From contig JAQVDA010000006.1 in the NCBI GenBank assembly GCA_028698535.1, forward strand, positions 1-19,185: 19,185 nucleotides of DNA, written 5' to 3'. This stretch comes from Bacilli bacterium. GTDB taxonomy: Bacteria > Bacillota_I > Bacilli_A > RF39 > UBA660. Below the pieces are notes generated by a model. That model had not been told where the DNA came from. It made no database searches and saw nothing but the letters and a program-made list of their open reading frames with translations. The position numbers and the translations under genes are program-made. Positions 7,337 to 13,106 of the stretch are shown piece after piece (position 1 is the first letter of the stretch; the number at the start of each line of letters is the position of its first letter).

Positions 7337-7356
7337 GTATATGGAGGTAATAGGGT

Positions 7357-7698
7357 ATGGATAAATTAGCTTCAAATTTGAAAAAAATGCGTGAACTAAA
7401 AGGTGTTAGTCAGTATAAACTCGCTGAAGAGTTAAATATTAAAAGATCAGCATATGGTAATTATGAAACAGGGATGTCATATCCTGAATTTTATACTCTT
7501 GAAAAAATAGCTGACTATTACAAAATAGATGTTAGAGATTTATTAGGATTAGCTCCTGATTTTGAAAAAGGTTTGGATATTGATAAAGAAGCTAAAGAAT
7601 TAATGGAAAATATTAAGGAATATTATTATAAGAAGTATAGAGAAATACCAAGTAAGAAAATCCTAATAAAAATAATAGATTTTATTAAAAAAATTTAA
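7357..7698 (+). CDS. XRE-family transcriptional regulator
   Basis: 113 residues. The N-terminal two-thirds is a Cro/C1-type helix-turn-helix (about residues 4-60): LKKMRELKGVSQYKLAEELN, then RSAYGNYETGMSYPEFYTLEKIADYY, then DVRDLLG. The C-terminal 45 residues are helical and lysine-rich, with no peptidase motif, so it is not a self-cleaving C1. Start ATG follows GGAGGT. It heads an operon with the restriction enzyme (15 bp gap to the next frame) and the methyltransferase, the position of a restriction-modification controller protein. Its length and the divergent excisionase-like gene also fit an element immunity repressor. It may do both jobs. Confidence 0.9.
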   Translation: MDKLASNLKKMRELKGVSQYKLAEELNIKRSAYGNYETGMSYPEFYTLEKIADYYKIDVRDLLGLAPDFEKGLDIDKEAKELMENIKEYYYKKYREIPSKKILIKIIDFIKKI

Positions 7699-7713
7699 AT
7701 ATAGGAGGTAGTT

Positions 7714-7947
7714 ATGAATAATAAGTTGGAAGAAAATATTAAATTATCTATTGAAGAAGAAAAAAAGCTTACACATTATATACGTGATGGACGCAATAAA
7801 TACATAACAAATGCAAAAGAAACCGTTGAACTTGTATGTATGAAGAATTCAGAATTAATAAAAGAATATTTGAAAAATCAAAACATATCACAATTAATTA
7901 TGATATTGAGACAAGAAGTATATGATGTTTTTTGGAGCAAGAAATAA
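7714..7947 (+). CDS. Probable N-terminal part of the restriction endonuclease
   Basis: 77 residues (EENIKLSIEEEKKLTHYIRD..., mostly helical) behind an excellent AGGAGG site. It overlaps the following frame by 16 bp. That following frame would begin at a TTG with no ribosome binding site and shows a recognisable endonuclease. One extra T in the six-T run at 7928-7933 would join both into a protein of about 300 aa, close to the length of Ecl18kI/SsoII-type enzymes (about 305 aa). I therefore read it as the enzyme's first quarter, split off by a frameshift. The alternative is a separate small protein of unknown function. Confidence 0.6.
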   Translation: MNNKLEENIKLSIEEEKKLTHYIRDGRNKYITNAKETVELVCMKNSELIKEYLKNQNISQLIMILRQEVYDVFWSKK

Positions 7948-8609
7948 GATTTAATGAAATTATATTAAAGCAAATTGGTTTAGAATTTGATTATCCAAAA
8001 GAAATATTAAGTGAAATAGTAAATAATCTCGAAAAGGATTTTTCTAAAGAATTAAATATAACTGAATTTAGAAATAGGATAAATGAAGAATTTAGTACAT
8101 ATGCTGGTAAAATTTACCCATATATTTATCAATTATCGTTAAGTAATACTCAATCTAGAAGGAGCAGAGCGGGTAGTACTTTTGAAAGTATAATTTATAC
8201 CCTATATGAATTACTTGGTTATTCATATGATTCGCAAGCTCAAATTGGTAAATTAGCTTTTGAAAAACTAGGATTAGGGAAAGTTGTAGATTCCGTATTG
8301 CCTGGCATCCAAGCTTTTAATGATTATAGAAATAAGACAGTTGTTGGTAGTATGAAAACAACTTTAAGAGAACGTTGGCAAGAAGTAGTAGAAGAAGTAC
8401 AAAGATCTAATTTACCCAATATTTATTTGCTAACTGTTGACGAAGATATAGCTGGTGCTAAAATAAAACAGATGGCAATGCACAATATTATTTTAGTAGT
8501 GTTAAAGAATATTAAAGAAACTAAATTTAGTAAGGATCATAATGTGATATCTTTTGAATATTATTTTTATAAAAACATACCGGAAGTATTAAATTATTGG
8601 GATAAGTGA
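7932..8609 (+). CDS. EcoRII/Ecl18kI-like type II restriction endonuclease, main part
   Basis: 225 residues with the marks of the EcoRII-C/Ecl18kI/SsoII group. Seen: RRSRAGSTFE (76-85), D120 in VVDSVLPG, then SMKTTLRERW with K142 and R146-E147-R148, then E155. The distances D-22-K-13-E equal those of the Ecl18kI active site (Asp160, Lys182, Glu195). The RER triplet sits where Ecl18kI has Arg186-Glu187-Arg188, which read the CC/GG part of its site. This predicts cutting at a CC(N or W)GG-like sequence. It ends 11 bp before the methyltransferase, which protects the same site. The start is uncertain, since the intact gene probably began at 7714. If the frameshift is real, the enzyme is likely dead or made only in a subpopulation. 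Confidence 0.8.
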   Translation: MEQEIRFNEIILKQIGLEFDYPKEILSEIVNNLEKDFSKELNITEFRNRINEEFSTYAGKIYPYIYQLSLSNTQSRRSRAGSTFESIIYTLYELLGYSYDSQAQIGKLAFEKLGLGKVVDSVLPGIQAFNDYRNKTVVGSMKTTLRERWQEVVEEVQRSNLPNIYLLTVDEDIAGAKIKQMAMHNIILVVLKNIKETKFSKDHNVISFEYYFYKNIPEVLNYWDK

Positions 8610-8620
8610 GGTGAAAATTA

Positions 8621-9532
8621 ATGGCAGTAAAATTTATTGATTTATTTGCGGGAATAGGTGGAATTAGAATTCCTTTTGAAGAATTAGGCTATGAATGTGT
8701 CTTTAGTTCCGAAATAGATAAATTTGCTGTTGAAACATATAAAGCAAATTTTAACGACACACCATACGGTGATATAAAAACAATAAAACCAAGAGATATT
8801 CCTAAACATGATTTGTTATTAGCGGGATTTCCTTGTCAGCCTTTTTCTCAAGCTGGATTAAAAAAAGGACTTGAAGATGAGAGGGGAACATTTATTTTTG
8901 ATATAATAAAGATTGTCAAAGAGCATAAACCTAAAGTTGTTTTTTTAGAAAATGTGAAAAGATTTTATACAAGCAATAATAATTTAATTTATATGATGGT
9001 AAAAACTGAATTTGAAAAGATGGGGTATAATTTCTTTTTTCAAATATATAATTCAAAAGACTTTGGTATCCCACAAAACCGAGAGAGAGTATATATGGTT
9101 GCTATTAGAGATAAGAGAAGGAAATTTAACTTTCCAAAACCAAGCTATATAGTTACTCGTGTTGGACAAATTTTAGATAAAAATGTAAACGAAAAATATA
9201 CTATATCAGATAAACTATGGGCTGGGCACCAACGAAGGAAAAAAGAGCATATGTCAAAAGGCAATGGGTTTGGGTACTCTTTATTTGATCATAAATCACC
9301 TTATACTAACACAATATCAGCAAGATATTATAAGGATGGATCAGAAATATTAATAAATCAAAAAGATAAAAATCCACGAAAATTAACACCACGTGAAGCA
9401 GCTAGATTACAAGGGTTTCCAGAAAGCTTTAAAATTGTTGTTAATGACGTGCAAGCATATAAGCAGTTTGGTAATAGTGTATCAGTACCTGTAATTAGAG
9501 CGATAGCAAAAGAGATTGATAATATAATGTGA
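8621..9532 (+). CDS. DNA (cytosine-5) methyltransferase
   Basis: 303 residues, complete, with all main motifs in order: I FIDLFAGIGG (5-14), IV GFPCQPFSQAG with catalytic Cys72, VI FLENV, VIII QNRERVY, IX RKLTPREAARLQGFP, X QFGNSVSVPV. The target-recognition region includes ISARYYKDGSEILI, a segment I associate with Dcm/SsoII/Ecl18kI-type enzymes that methylate within CCNGG or CCWGG. That agrees with the neighbouring endonuclease. It transfers a methyl group from SAM to cytosine in DNA. GAGGTG precedes the ATG. It is the one clearly undamaged catalytic gene of the restriction-modification operon, and may now act as a solitary methylase. Confidence 0.95.
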   Translation: MAVKFIDLFAGIGGIRIPFEELGYECVFSSEIDKFAVETYKANFNDTPYGDIKTIKPRDIPKHDLLLAGFPCQPFSQAGLKKGLEDERGTFIFDIIKIVKEHKPKVVFLENVKRFYTSNNNLIYMMVKTEFEKMGYNFFFQIYNSKDFGIPQNRERVYMVAIRDKRRKFNFPKPSYIVTRVGQILDKNVNEKYTISDKLWAGHQRRKKEHMSKGNGFGYSLFDHKSPYTNTISARYYKDGSEILINQKDKNPRKLTPREAARLQGFPESFKIVVNDVQAYKQFGNSVSVPVIRAIAKEIDNIM

Positions 9533-9576
9533 TTATTTAGAGGGATATTATGATTGATTTACGTTAATTTTTTATT

Positions 9577-9906
9577 ATGAATATTAGCGAAGATGAGTAT
9601 CACTATAAATACTATTATAATTTAATTAATAGCACTTGTAATATAAAATTTTTTGATAATCAAGATGTAATTGAAAAACTCAAAGAACTAAGAAAGCCGC
9701 CAGATGATAAAGCCGCTAAAGATTGTGAACTCTTTTTATTTATGTGCTATTTTTTATATAGTAAAGGATATCTAATAGAAGAGTTTCCAACTGCATTAAG
9801 TCGTCCAAAATCATTGCTTGATTTTTCGTATAATCAAATACGAGCTTATAGTCAAAAAAAAGAAAAATATATGCTAAGGTTGAATGGCCCCAAAGAAAAG
9901 AATTAA
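9577..9906 (+). CDS. Unrecognised protein, N-terminal fragment (broken gene)
   Basis: 109 residues, acidic then hydrophobic (LFLFMCYFLYSKGYL, 50-64). I do not recognise the family. Two defects are visible. First, the only good start is an ATG at 9550 behind AGAGGG, in the same frame, but an in-frame TAA follows five codons later (9565-9567); the ATG at 9577 has no ribosome binding site. Second, the frame fails after an eight-A run (9854-9861). The -1 frame continues without a stop as KVEWPQRKELIDSLNFIKQD and onward into the protein ending at 10259. The original gene was probably 9550-10259, about 235 aa. It is the last gene of the restriction-modification cassette. Confidence 0.45.
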   Translation: MNISEDEYHYKYYYNLINSTCNIKFFDNQDVIEKLKELRKPPDDKAAKDCELFLFMCYFLYSKGYLIEEFPTALSRPKSLLDFSYNQIRAYSQKKEKYMLRLNGPKEKN

Positions 9907-10007
9907 TAGATTCATTAAATTTTATCAAGCAGGATAAATATCATTTAAACGTTGAAGTAAATAAAAGAATTAAGTCAATTTCTACAAGAGATGCTACTTT
10001 TGAAAAA

Positions 10008-10259
10008 ATGTCTACAGATGAAAAGCTACAAGAATTATGCAATTTAATTGAGAATATGTTAAAGAAAAACGAAAAATTCATAAAATTAGATTACAAAAAT
10101 CTTTTTATTGGATTTGTAACAGAAGAAGATATTATGAAATATAGGAAAATTACACATTGTTTTAGGCATGCTACTAATGAAGCGATGAAAGAAAGAAAAA
10201 AATATTCTGAAGAGCAAAATATTTTTTTGATAAAATATGGTATTAATATAGCAGAATAA
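10008..10259 (+). CDS. Unrecognised protein, C-terminal fragment (same broken gene)
   Basis: 83 residues (MSTDEKLQELCNLIENMLKK...), helical and charged. The reading frame is open well upstream of this ATG, back past 9861, so the ATG is probably internal. The upstream codons (NKRIKSISTRDATFEKM) connect it to the fragment ending at 9906 through a single indel in an eight-A run. No family recognised. Its place beside a restriction-modification system and an ATPase nuclease inside a mobile island suggests a defence or accessory role, by association only. Confidence 0.45.
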   Translation: MSTDEKLQELCNLIENMLKKNEKFIKLDYKNLFIGFVTEEDIMKYRKITHCFRHATNEAMKERKKYSEEQNIFLIKYGINIAE

Positions 10260-10282
10260 ATTATTTTAGTTTGTATTAATCT

Positions 10283-10299
10283 TGACTCCAGAATGACTC
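10283..10299 (+). repeat. Right candidate integrase arm-site pair
   Basis: TGACTC boxes at 10283 and 10294, 11 bp apart, matching the left pair at 4560/4571 in sequence, spacing and orientation. The shared core is TGACTCCAG, three bases, TGACTC. Confidence 0.5.
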
Positions 10300-10386
10300 C
10301 ACAATAAATAAAAAGAGTGGATTTTATGGGAATTATGAAAAAACAACCCTTATTTAATAAGGAAAAAACAAATAAGTATAGTTAAA

Positions 10387-10410
10387 TTCAAATCTTGTCT
10401 TTCCGACCAT
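10387..10410 (+). repeat. Right attachment site (attR)
   Basis: A relic of a tRNA-Pro 3' end (T-loop, acceptor strand, CCA-T) with no tRNA 5' part in front. It differs from attL at two C-to-T positions. These would unpair the acceptor and T stems, showing that this copy no longer serves a tRNA and has drifted since integration. Confidence 0.85.
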
Positions 10411-10422
10411 GATGTAAATAAG

Positions 10423-10445
10423 TTCTTATTTAATAAGGATTTTTT
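10423..10445 (+). terminator. Terminator right of attR (probable original tRNA-operon terminator)
   Basis: A 7-bp stem TTCTTAT/ATAAGGA (one G-U) with a TTA loop and a T tract, 12 bp after attR. Before the island arrived this would have followed tRNA-Pro directly. Confidence 0.65.
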
Positions 10446-10560
10446 GTTTTCTTGTTTTATCCTCATTTCTTGGGGTAAGATGAGAATAAACATTTAAAGT
10501 TATAATCATATTATCAAAATCTACCTTTTACTTATAACGATTGAATCAGTTACACTAAAC

Positions 10561-10590
10561 TAGACAGTTTTCATATAGACATAGTATAAT
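10561..10590 (+). promoter_or_regulatory. Promoter of the kinase/PHP operon
   Basis: TAGACA (10561-10566), 18-bp spacer, consensus TATAAT (10585-10590), 47 bp before the kinase start codon. Confidence 0.55.
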
Positions 10591-10637
10591 TAAAATAAAA
10601 AAAGGATAAAAAAATAAAAAGGGAAGGAGAATTATGT

Positions 10638-11522
10638 ATGAGCACTCCAAAATGGCGTGAACCCCTTATTGATCCACATACTATTTCTTTTAATAATGAT
10701 TTATTATTAGAAGAGATAATAGGTTATCCTCATGCGTGGAATGATGTTTTTGAATGCCACGGGAAAAAAGACGGCGAGAACATTGATTTCTATTTAAAAA
10801 TTCAAAGAGATGAAAAAGGTAATATAAAAAATGAAGCGCTTATTTTACCTTTAATTAAAAATTATAATTTACCGATACCAGAGCTTTTAGATGTAGGCAA
10901 AAAAGGTGATTTTTATTATATCGTTATAAGTTCATTAAATGGTCAGAGGTTATCTACTATTTTGGAAGGTTTTGAAGATAAAAAGAAAGAAAGTATGAAA
11001 TATATGAAATCTTTAGGGAAAATGCTTTCATATATACATAGTTTGGAAGTTAGTTCGCCAAAAGCTAAGTTAAGAAAAATTAACAATATACCTATAGTTG
11101 ATGATTTAAGTAAGTATCCTGAAATAAAACCAATTTTGGAATGGTTAAATTCTAATATGCCCGCTTTTAAGTATAATACATTTATTCATGGCGATTTTCA
11201 TTATGCTAATGTTTTATGGAGTGAGTATCAAATAAGTGGTGTTCTTGATTGGGAATATTCGGGACAGGGTTTAAAAGAACAAGATATTGCGTGGTCGTTA
11301 ATATTAAGACCATCTCAAAAATTTATGGATAGTAAGCAAGAGGTTGATTTGTTTCTTGAAGGTTATAGAGAAACGGGATTTTATGACGAGAAAAAGTTAA
11401 GATGGTGTTTAATTAATGGCTATGTTCATTTTTATATAATGAATATTGCTAAAAATGATGAGTATTGTAATAAAATTATTAAGATAATTTATGAAATCCT
11501 ATGCTATAATTTTAATGGGTGA
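10638..11522 (+). CDS. APH/choline-kinase-fold phosphotransferase
   Basis: 294 residues with the APH fold (PF01636). The ATP-binding N-lobe ends in the hinge-like YYIVISSLNGQRLS. The Brenner box is HGDFHYANVLW (184-194; catalytic Asp186, Asn191), and the metal-binding motif is GVLDWEYSG (Asp204). Such enzymes phosphorylate hydroxyls of small molecules: aminoglycosides, macrolides, choline, homoserine or sugars. The sequence does not decide which, so calling it a resistance enzyme would be unsafe. The ATG at 10638 is favoured over one at 10634, which opens a frame of a few codons. Its TGA stop is 5 bp before the next gene's ATG, indicating translational coupling with the PHP phosphoesterase, which may act on the phosphorylated product or a related metabolite. 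Confidence 0.85.
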   Translation: MSTPKWREPLIDPHTISFNNDLLLEEIIGYPHAWNDVFECHGKKDGENIDFYLKIQRDEKGNIKNEALILPLIKNYNLPIPELLDVGKKGDFYYIVISSLNGQRLSTILEGFEDKKKESMKYMKSLGKMLSYIHSLEVSSPKAKLRKINNIPIVDDLSKYPEIKPILEWLNSNMPAFKYNTFIHGDFHYANVLWSEYQISGVLDWEYSGQGLKEQDIAWSLILRPSQKFMDSKQEVDLFLEGYRETGFYDEKKLRWCLINGYVHFYIMNIAKNDEYCNKIIKIIYEILCYNFNG

Positions 11523-11527
11523 TATAA

Positions 11528-11791
11528 ATGATAGATTTACACATACACTCTAAATGTTCGTTAGAGGGGAAAAAAGATATAAATGATATATTGAATCTTT
11601 GCTCAGAATCTGGTGTAAAGTACATATCTATTACTGATCATAATACAGTAAGAGCGTATTATAACTTAGATCAAGCCAAGAACAATTTTAAGGGAACTAT
11701 ATTATATGGAATAGAAGCCGATGCTATAGTCAATAATAAGACTTTTGATTTTCTTTGTTATGGTTTCAATTTAGATATAATAAATAAATGA
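11528..11791 (+). CDS. PHP-domain phosphoesterase, N-terminal part (before an in-frame TGA)
   Basis: 87 residues opening with IDLHIHSKCS (metal ligands His5, His7), then ISITDHNT (Asp37, His38) and YGIEADA, all standard for PHP metal-dependent phosphoesterases of the YciV/TrpH type. The frame stops at TGA 11789-11791 and then runs on in the same frame, with no indel, through VEKQYQTIDVRQKKIF into the second half. The site thus looks like a tryptophan codon TGG changed to TGA. Other genes here use TGA as a real stop and TGG for Trp, so a nonsense mutation or base error is more likely than a different code. Cytosolic, probably acting on phosphorylated nucleotides or sugars. Confidence 0.8.
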   Translation: MIDLHIHSKCSLEGKKDINDILNLCSESGVKYISITDHNTVRAYYNLDQAKNNFKGTILYGIEADAIVNNKTFDFLCYGFNLDIINK

Positions 11792-11818
11792 GTTGAAAAA
11801 CAGTACCAAACAATTGAC

Positions 11819-12397
11819 GTGCGTCAAAAGAAGATATTTAATGCTTTAATAGAAATAGCAAATAAAAAGGGTATTGCTATAGAAAACTTGAATACTTATA
11901 ACCCAAGTAATGAATTTGCCCATCAAGCAATATTTAGAATGATGATGGAAAGCGAAGGAACTAAAAAATATTTAGAAAAACAAAATATAAATAGTGTTAG
12001 TGATTTTTATAGACGGAGCACAATTGATAATAGTTTTGATTTTTATTTAGATATGAGTATAGTATGGCCTAAATTAAAAGATTTGTATAAAATTATTAAC
12101 GAGAATAGGGGCCAGGTTTTTTTAGCTCATCCATATCATTATGGAAATAATATCAAAGAGATATTAGAAATCTGTAAACCTTATATTGATGGAATAGAAA
12201 TATATAATTTTGATACAAGTAAAGAGCAATTAGAAAAAGTATGTAATTATGCGAGAGATAATGACTTATTATTATCCGTTGGAAATGATTATCATGGTAA
12301 AGACACGCACCATGTATTAGGAGTAAATATTAATCCTAAAATTGAAAAAGAGATTATTGATTGGATTGAAAAATCAAAAAATAAAATTGTTGTTTAA
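11819..12397 (+). CDS. PHP-domain phosphoesterase, C-terminal part
   Basis: 192 residues continuing the preceding gene in the same frame; the GTG start is nominal and has no clear ribosome binding site. It supplies the remaining metal ligands: FLAHPYHYG (about residues 99-107), DGIEIYN, and SVGNDYHGKD near the C-terminus. The ligands of the trinuclear centre are therefore split between both parts, and neither half alone should be active. Read through, the protein would be 289 aa, a normal length for single-domain PHP enzymes. Coupled to the APH-like kinase upstream; no terminator is seen between them. Confidence 0.8.
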   Translation: MRQKKIFNALIEIANKKGIAIENLNTYNPSNEFAHQAIFRMMMESEGTKKYLEKQNINSVSDFYRRSTIDNSFDFYLDMSIVWPKLKDLYKIINENRGQVFLAHPYHYGNNIKEILEICKPYIDGIEIYNFDTSKEQLEKVCNYARDNDLLLSVGNDYHGKDTHHVLGVNINPKIEKEIIDWIEKSKNKIVV

Positions 12398-12414
12398 ACC
12401 ATCTATGTTATAAT
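12387..12414 (+). promoter_or_regulatory. Promoter before the PF06541-type membrane protein
   Basis: TTGTTG (12387-12392), 16-bp spacer, TATAAT (12409-12414) with a TGT extension. It overlaps the last codons of the PHP gene, 37 bp before the next start. Confidence 0.55.
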
Positions 12415-12450
12415 ATATATATATTAAAATAGAAGTAAGGAAAAATTAAA

Positions 12451-13041
12451 ATGTATGGTGTAAAATATAAACTCGGTGAATACTTTGTTTACTTTATTAT
12501 TTATTCTTTTGTTGGGTGGTTAATTGAATCTGTCCTTATCAGTATTATAAATAGACGCCTTGTTCATAGAGGTAGTATGAAAGGACCTTTCCTTCTTATT
12601 TATGGATTTGGAGCTATTTTTATATTACTATTTTTGAGCCCTTTTTCTAATAATATTATAGTCTTATTTTTGGCATCATTAATATTAATGACCATATGGG
12701 AATATTTAGTTCATTGGTTTTTAGAGTTACTTTACAAACGAAAATGGTGGGATTATTCCTTTAATTTTTTAAATATACATGGTCGAGTTTGCTTGTTTTA
12801 TTCGCTTTGTTGGGGTTTTTTAGGAGTCATTTTAATTATCTTTTTACATCCTTTCGTTATGAAAATAGTTAATAATATACAATCTCTATCAATAGTTGCT
12901 TTTAATTTTGTTGGTTATCTTTTTATAGTTTGTTTTTTATTAGATGTTATTTTTGCTATTCCAAGGGCGATAAAGTGGAAAGGTTTTAGAGTAAAACAGC
13001 GACCGGATGTTTTAACCACTATTATTAAACTTTTTAAGTAG
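12451..13041 (+). CDS. Putative ABC-transporter-type integral membrane protein (PF06541-like)
   Basis: 196 residues with about five to six membrane helices. Recognisable family blocks: YFIIYSFVGWLIESV near the N-terminus, RRLVHRGSMKGPFLLIYGFGA, WEYLVHWFLELLYKRKWWDYS, and FNFLNIHGRVCLFYSLCWGFLG. These are characteristic of the family annotated as putative ABC transporter permease (PF06541, CmpB type), common in gut Firmicutes. No ATPase partner lies nearby and the transported substrate is unknown, so the transporter label rests on the family name alone. AGTAAGG precedes the ATG. It appears monocistronic. Confidence 0.8.
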   Translation: MYGVKYKLGEYFVYFIIYSFVGWLIESVLISIINRRLVHRGSMKGPFLLIYGFGAIFILLFLSPFSNNIIVLFLASLILMTIWEYLVHWFLELLYKRKWWDYSFNFLNIHGRVCLFYSLCWGFLGVILIIFLHPFVMKIVNNIQSLSIVAFNFVGYLFIVCFLLDVIFAIPRAIKWKGFRVKQRPDVLTTIIKLFK

Positions 13042-13106
13042 TCGTTTTAATATTAAGTGATAGTAATTAATAGGATATAATATAATCTTATTATGGAGGA
13101 GTTATT

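Larger units (their letters stand above)
4510..10410. mobile_element. tRNA-Pro integrated defence island (about 5.9 kb)
   Basis: Bounded by attL and attR and by matching TGACTC box pairs. Content in order: RloC-like ATPase (split), integrase remnant, excisionase-like gene, XRE repressor, Ecl18kI-like endonuclease (split), C5 methyltransferase, unknown gene (split). No capsid, conjugation or replication genes are present. It is best described as a small satellite-like or degenerate integrative element now reduced to defence cargo. Confidence 0.85.

Noticed and set aside
10638..11522. Aminoglycoside resistance gene
   Set aside because: The fold motifs are generic for small-molecule kinases, and no resistance-specific feature is visible.
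11528..12397. TGA read as tryptophan genome-wide (genetic code 4)
   Set aside because: Long host genes such as htpG use TGG for Trp and have no internal TGA, and reading through the TGA of the methyltransferase adds an implausible tail.
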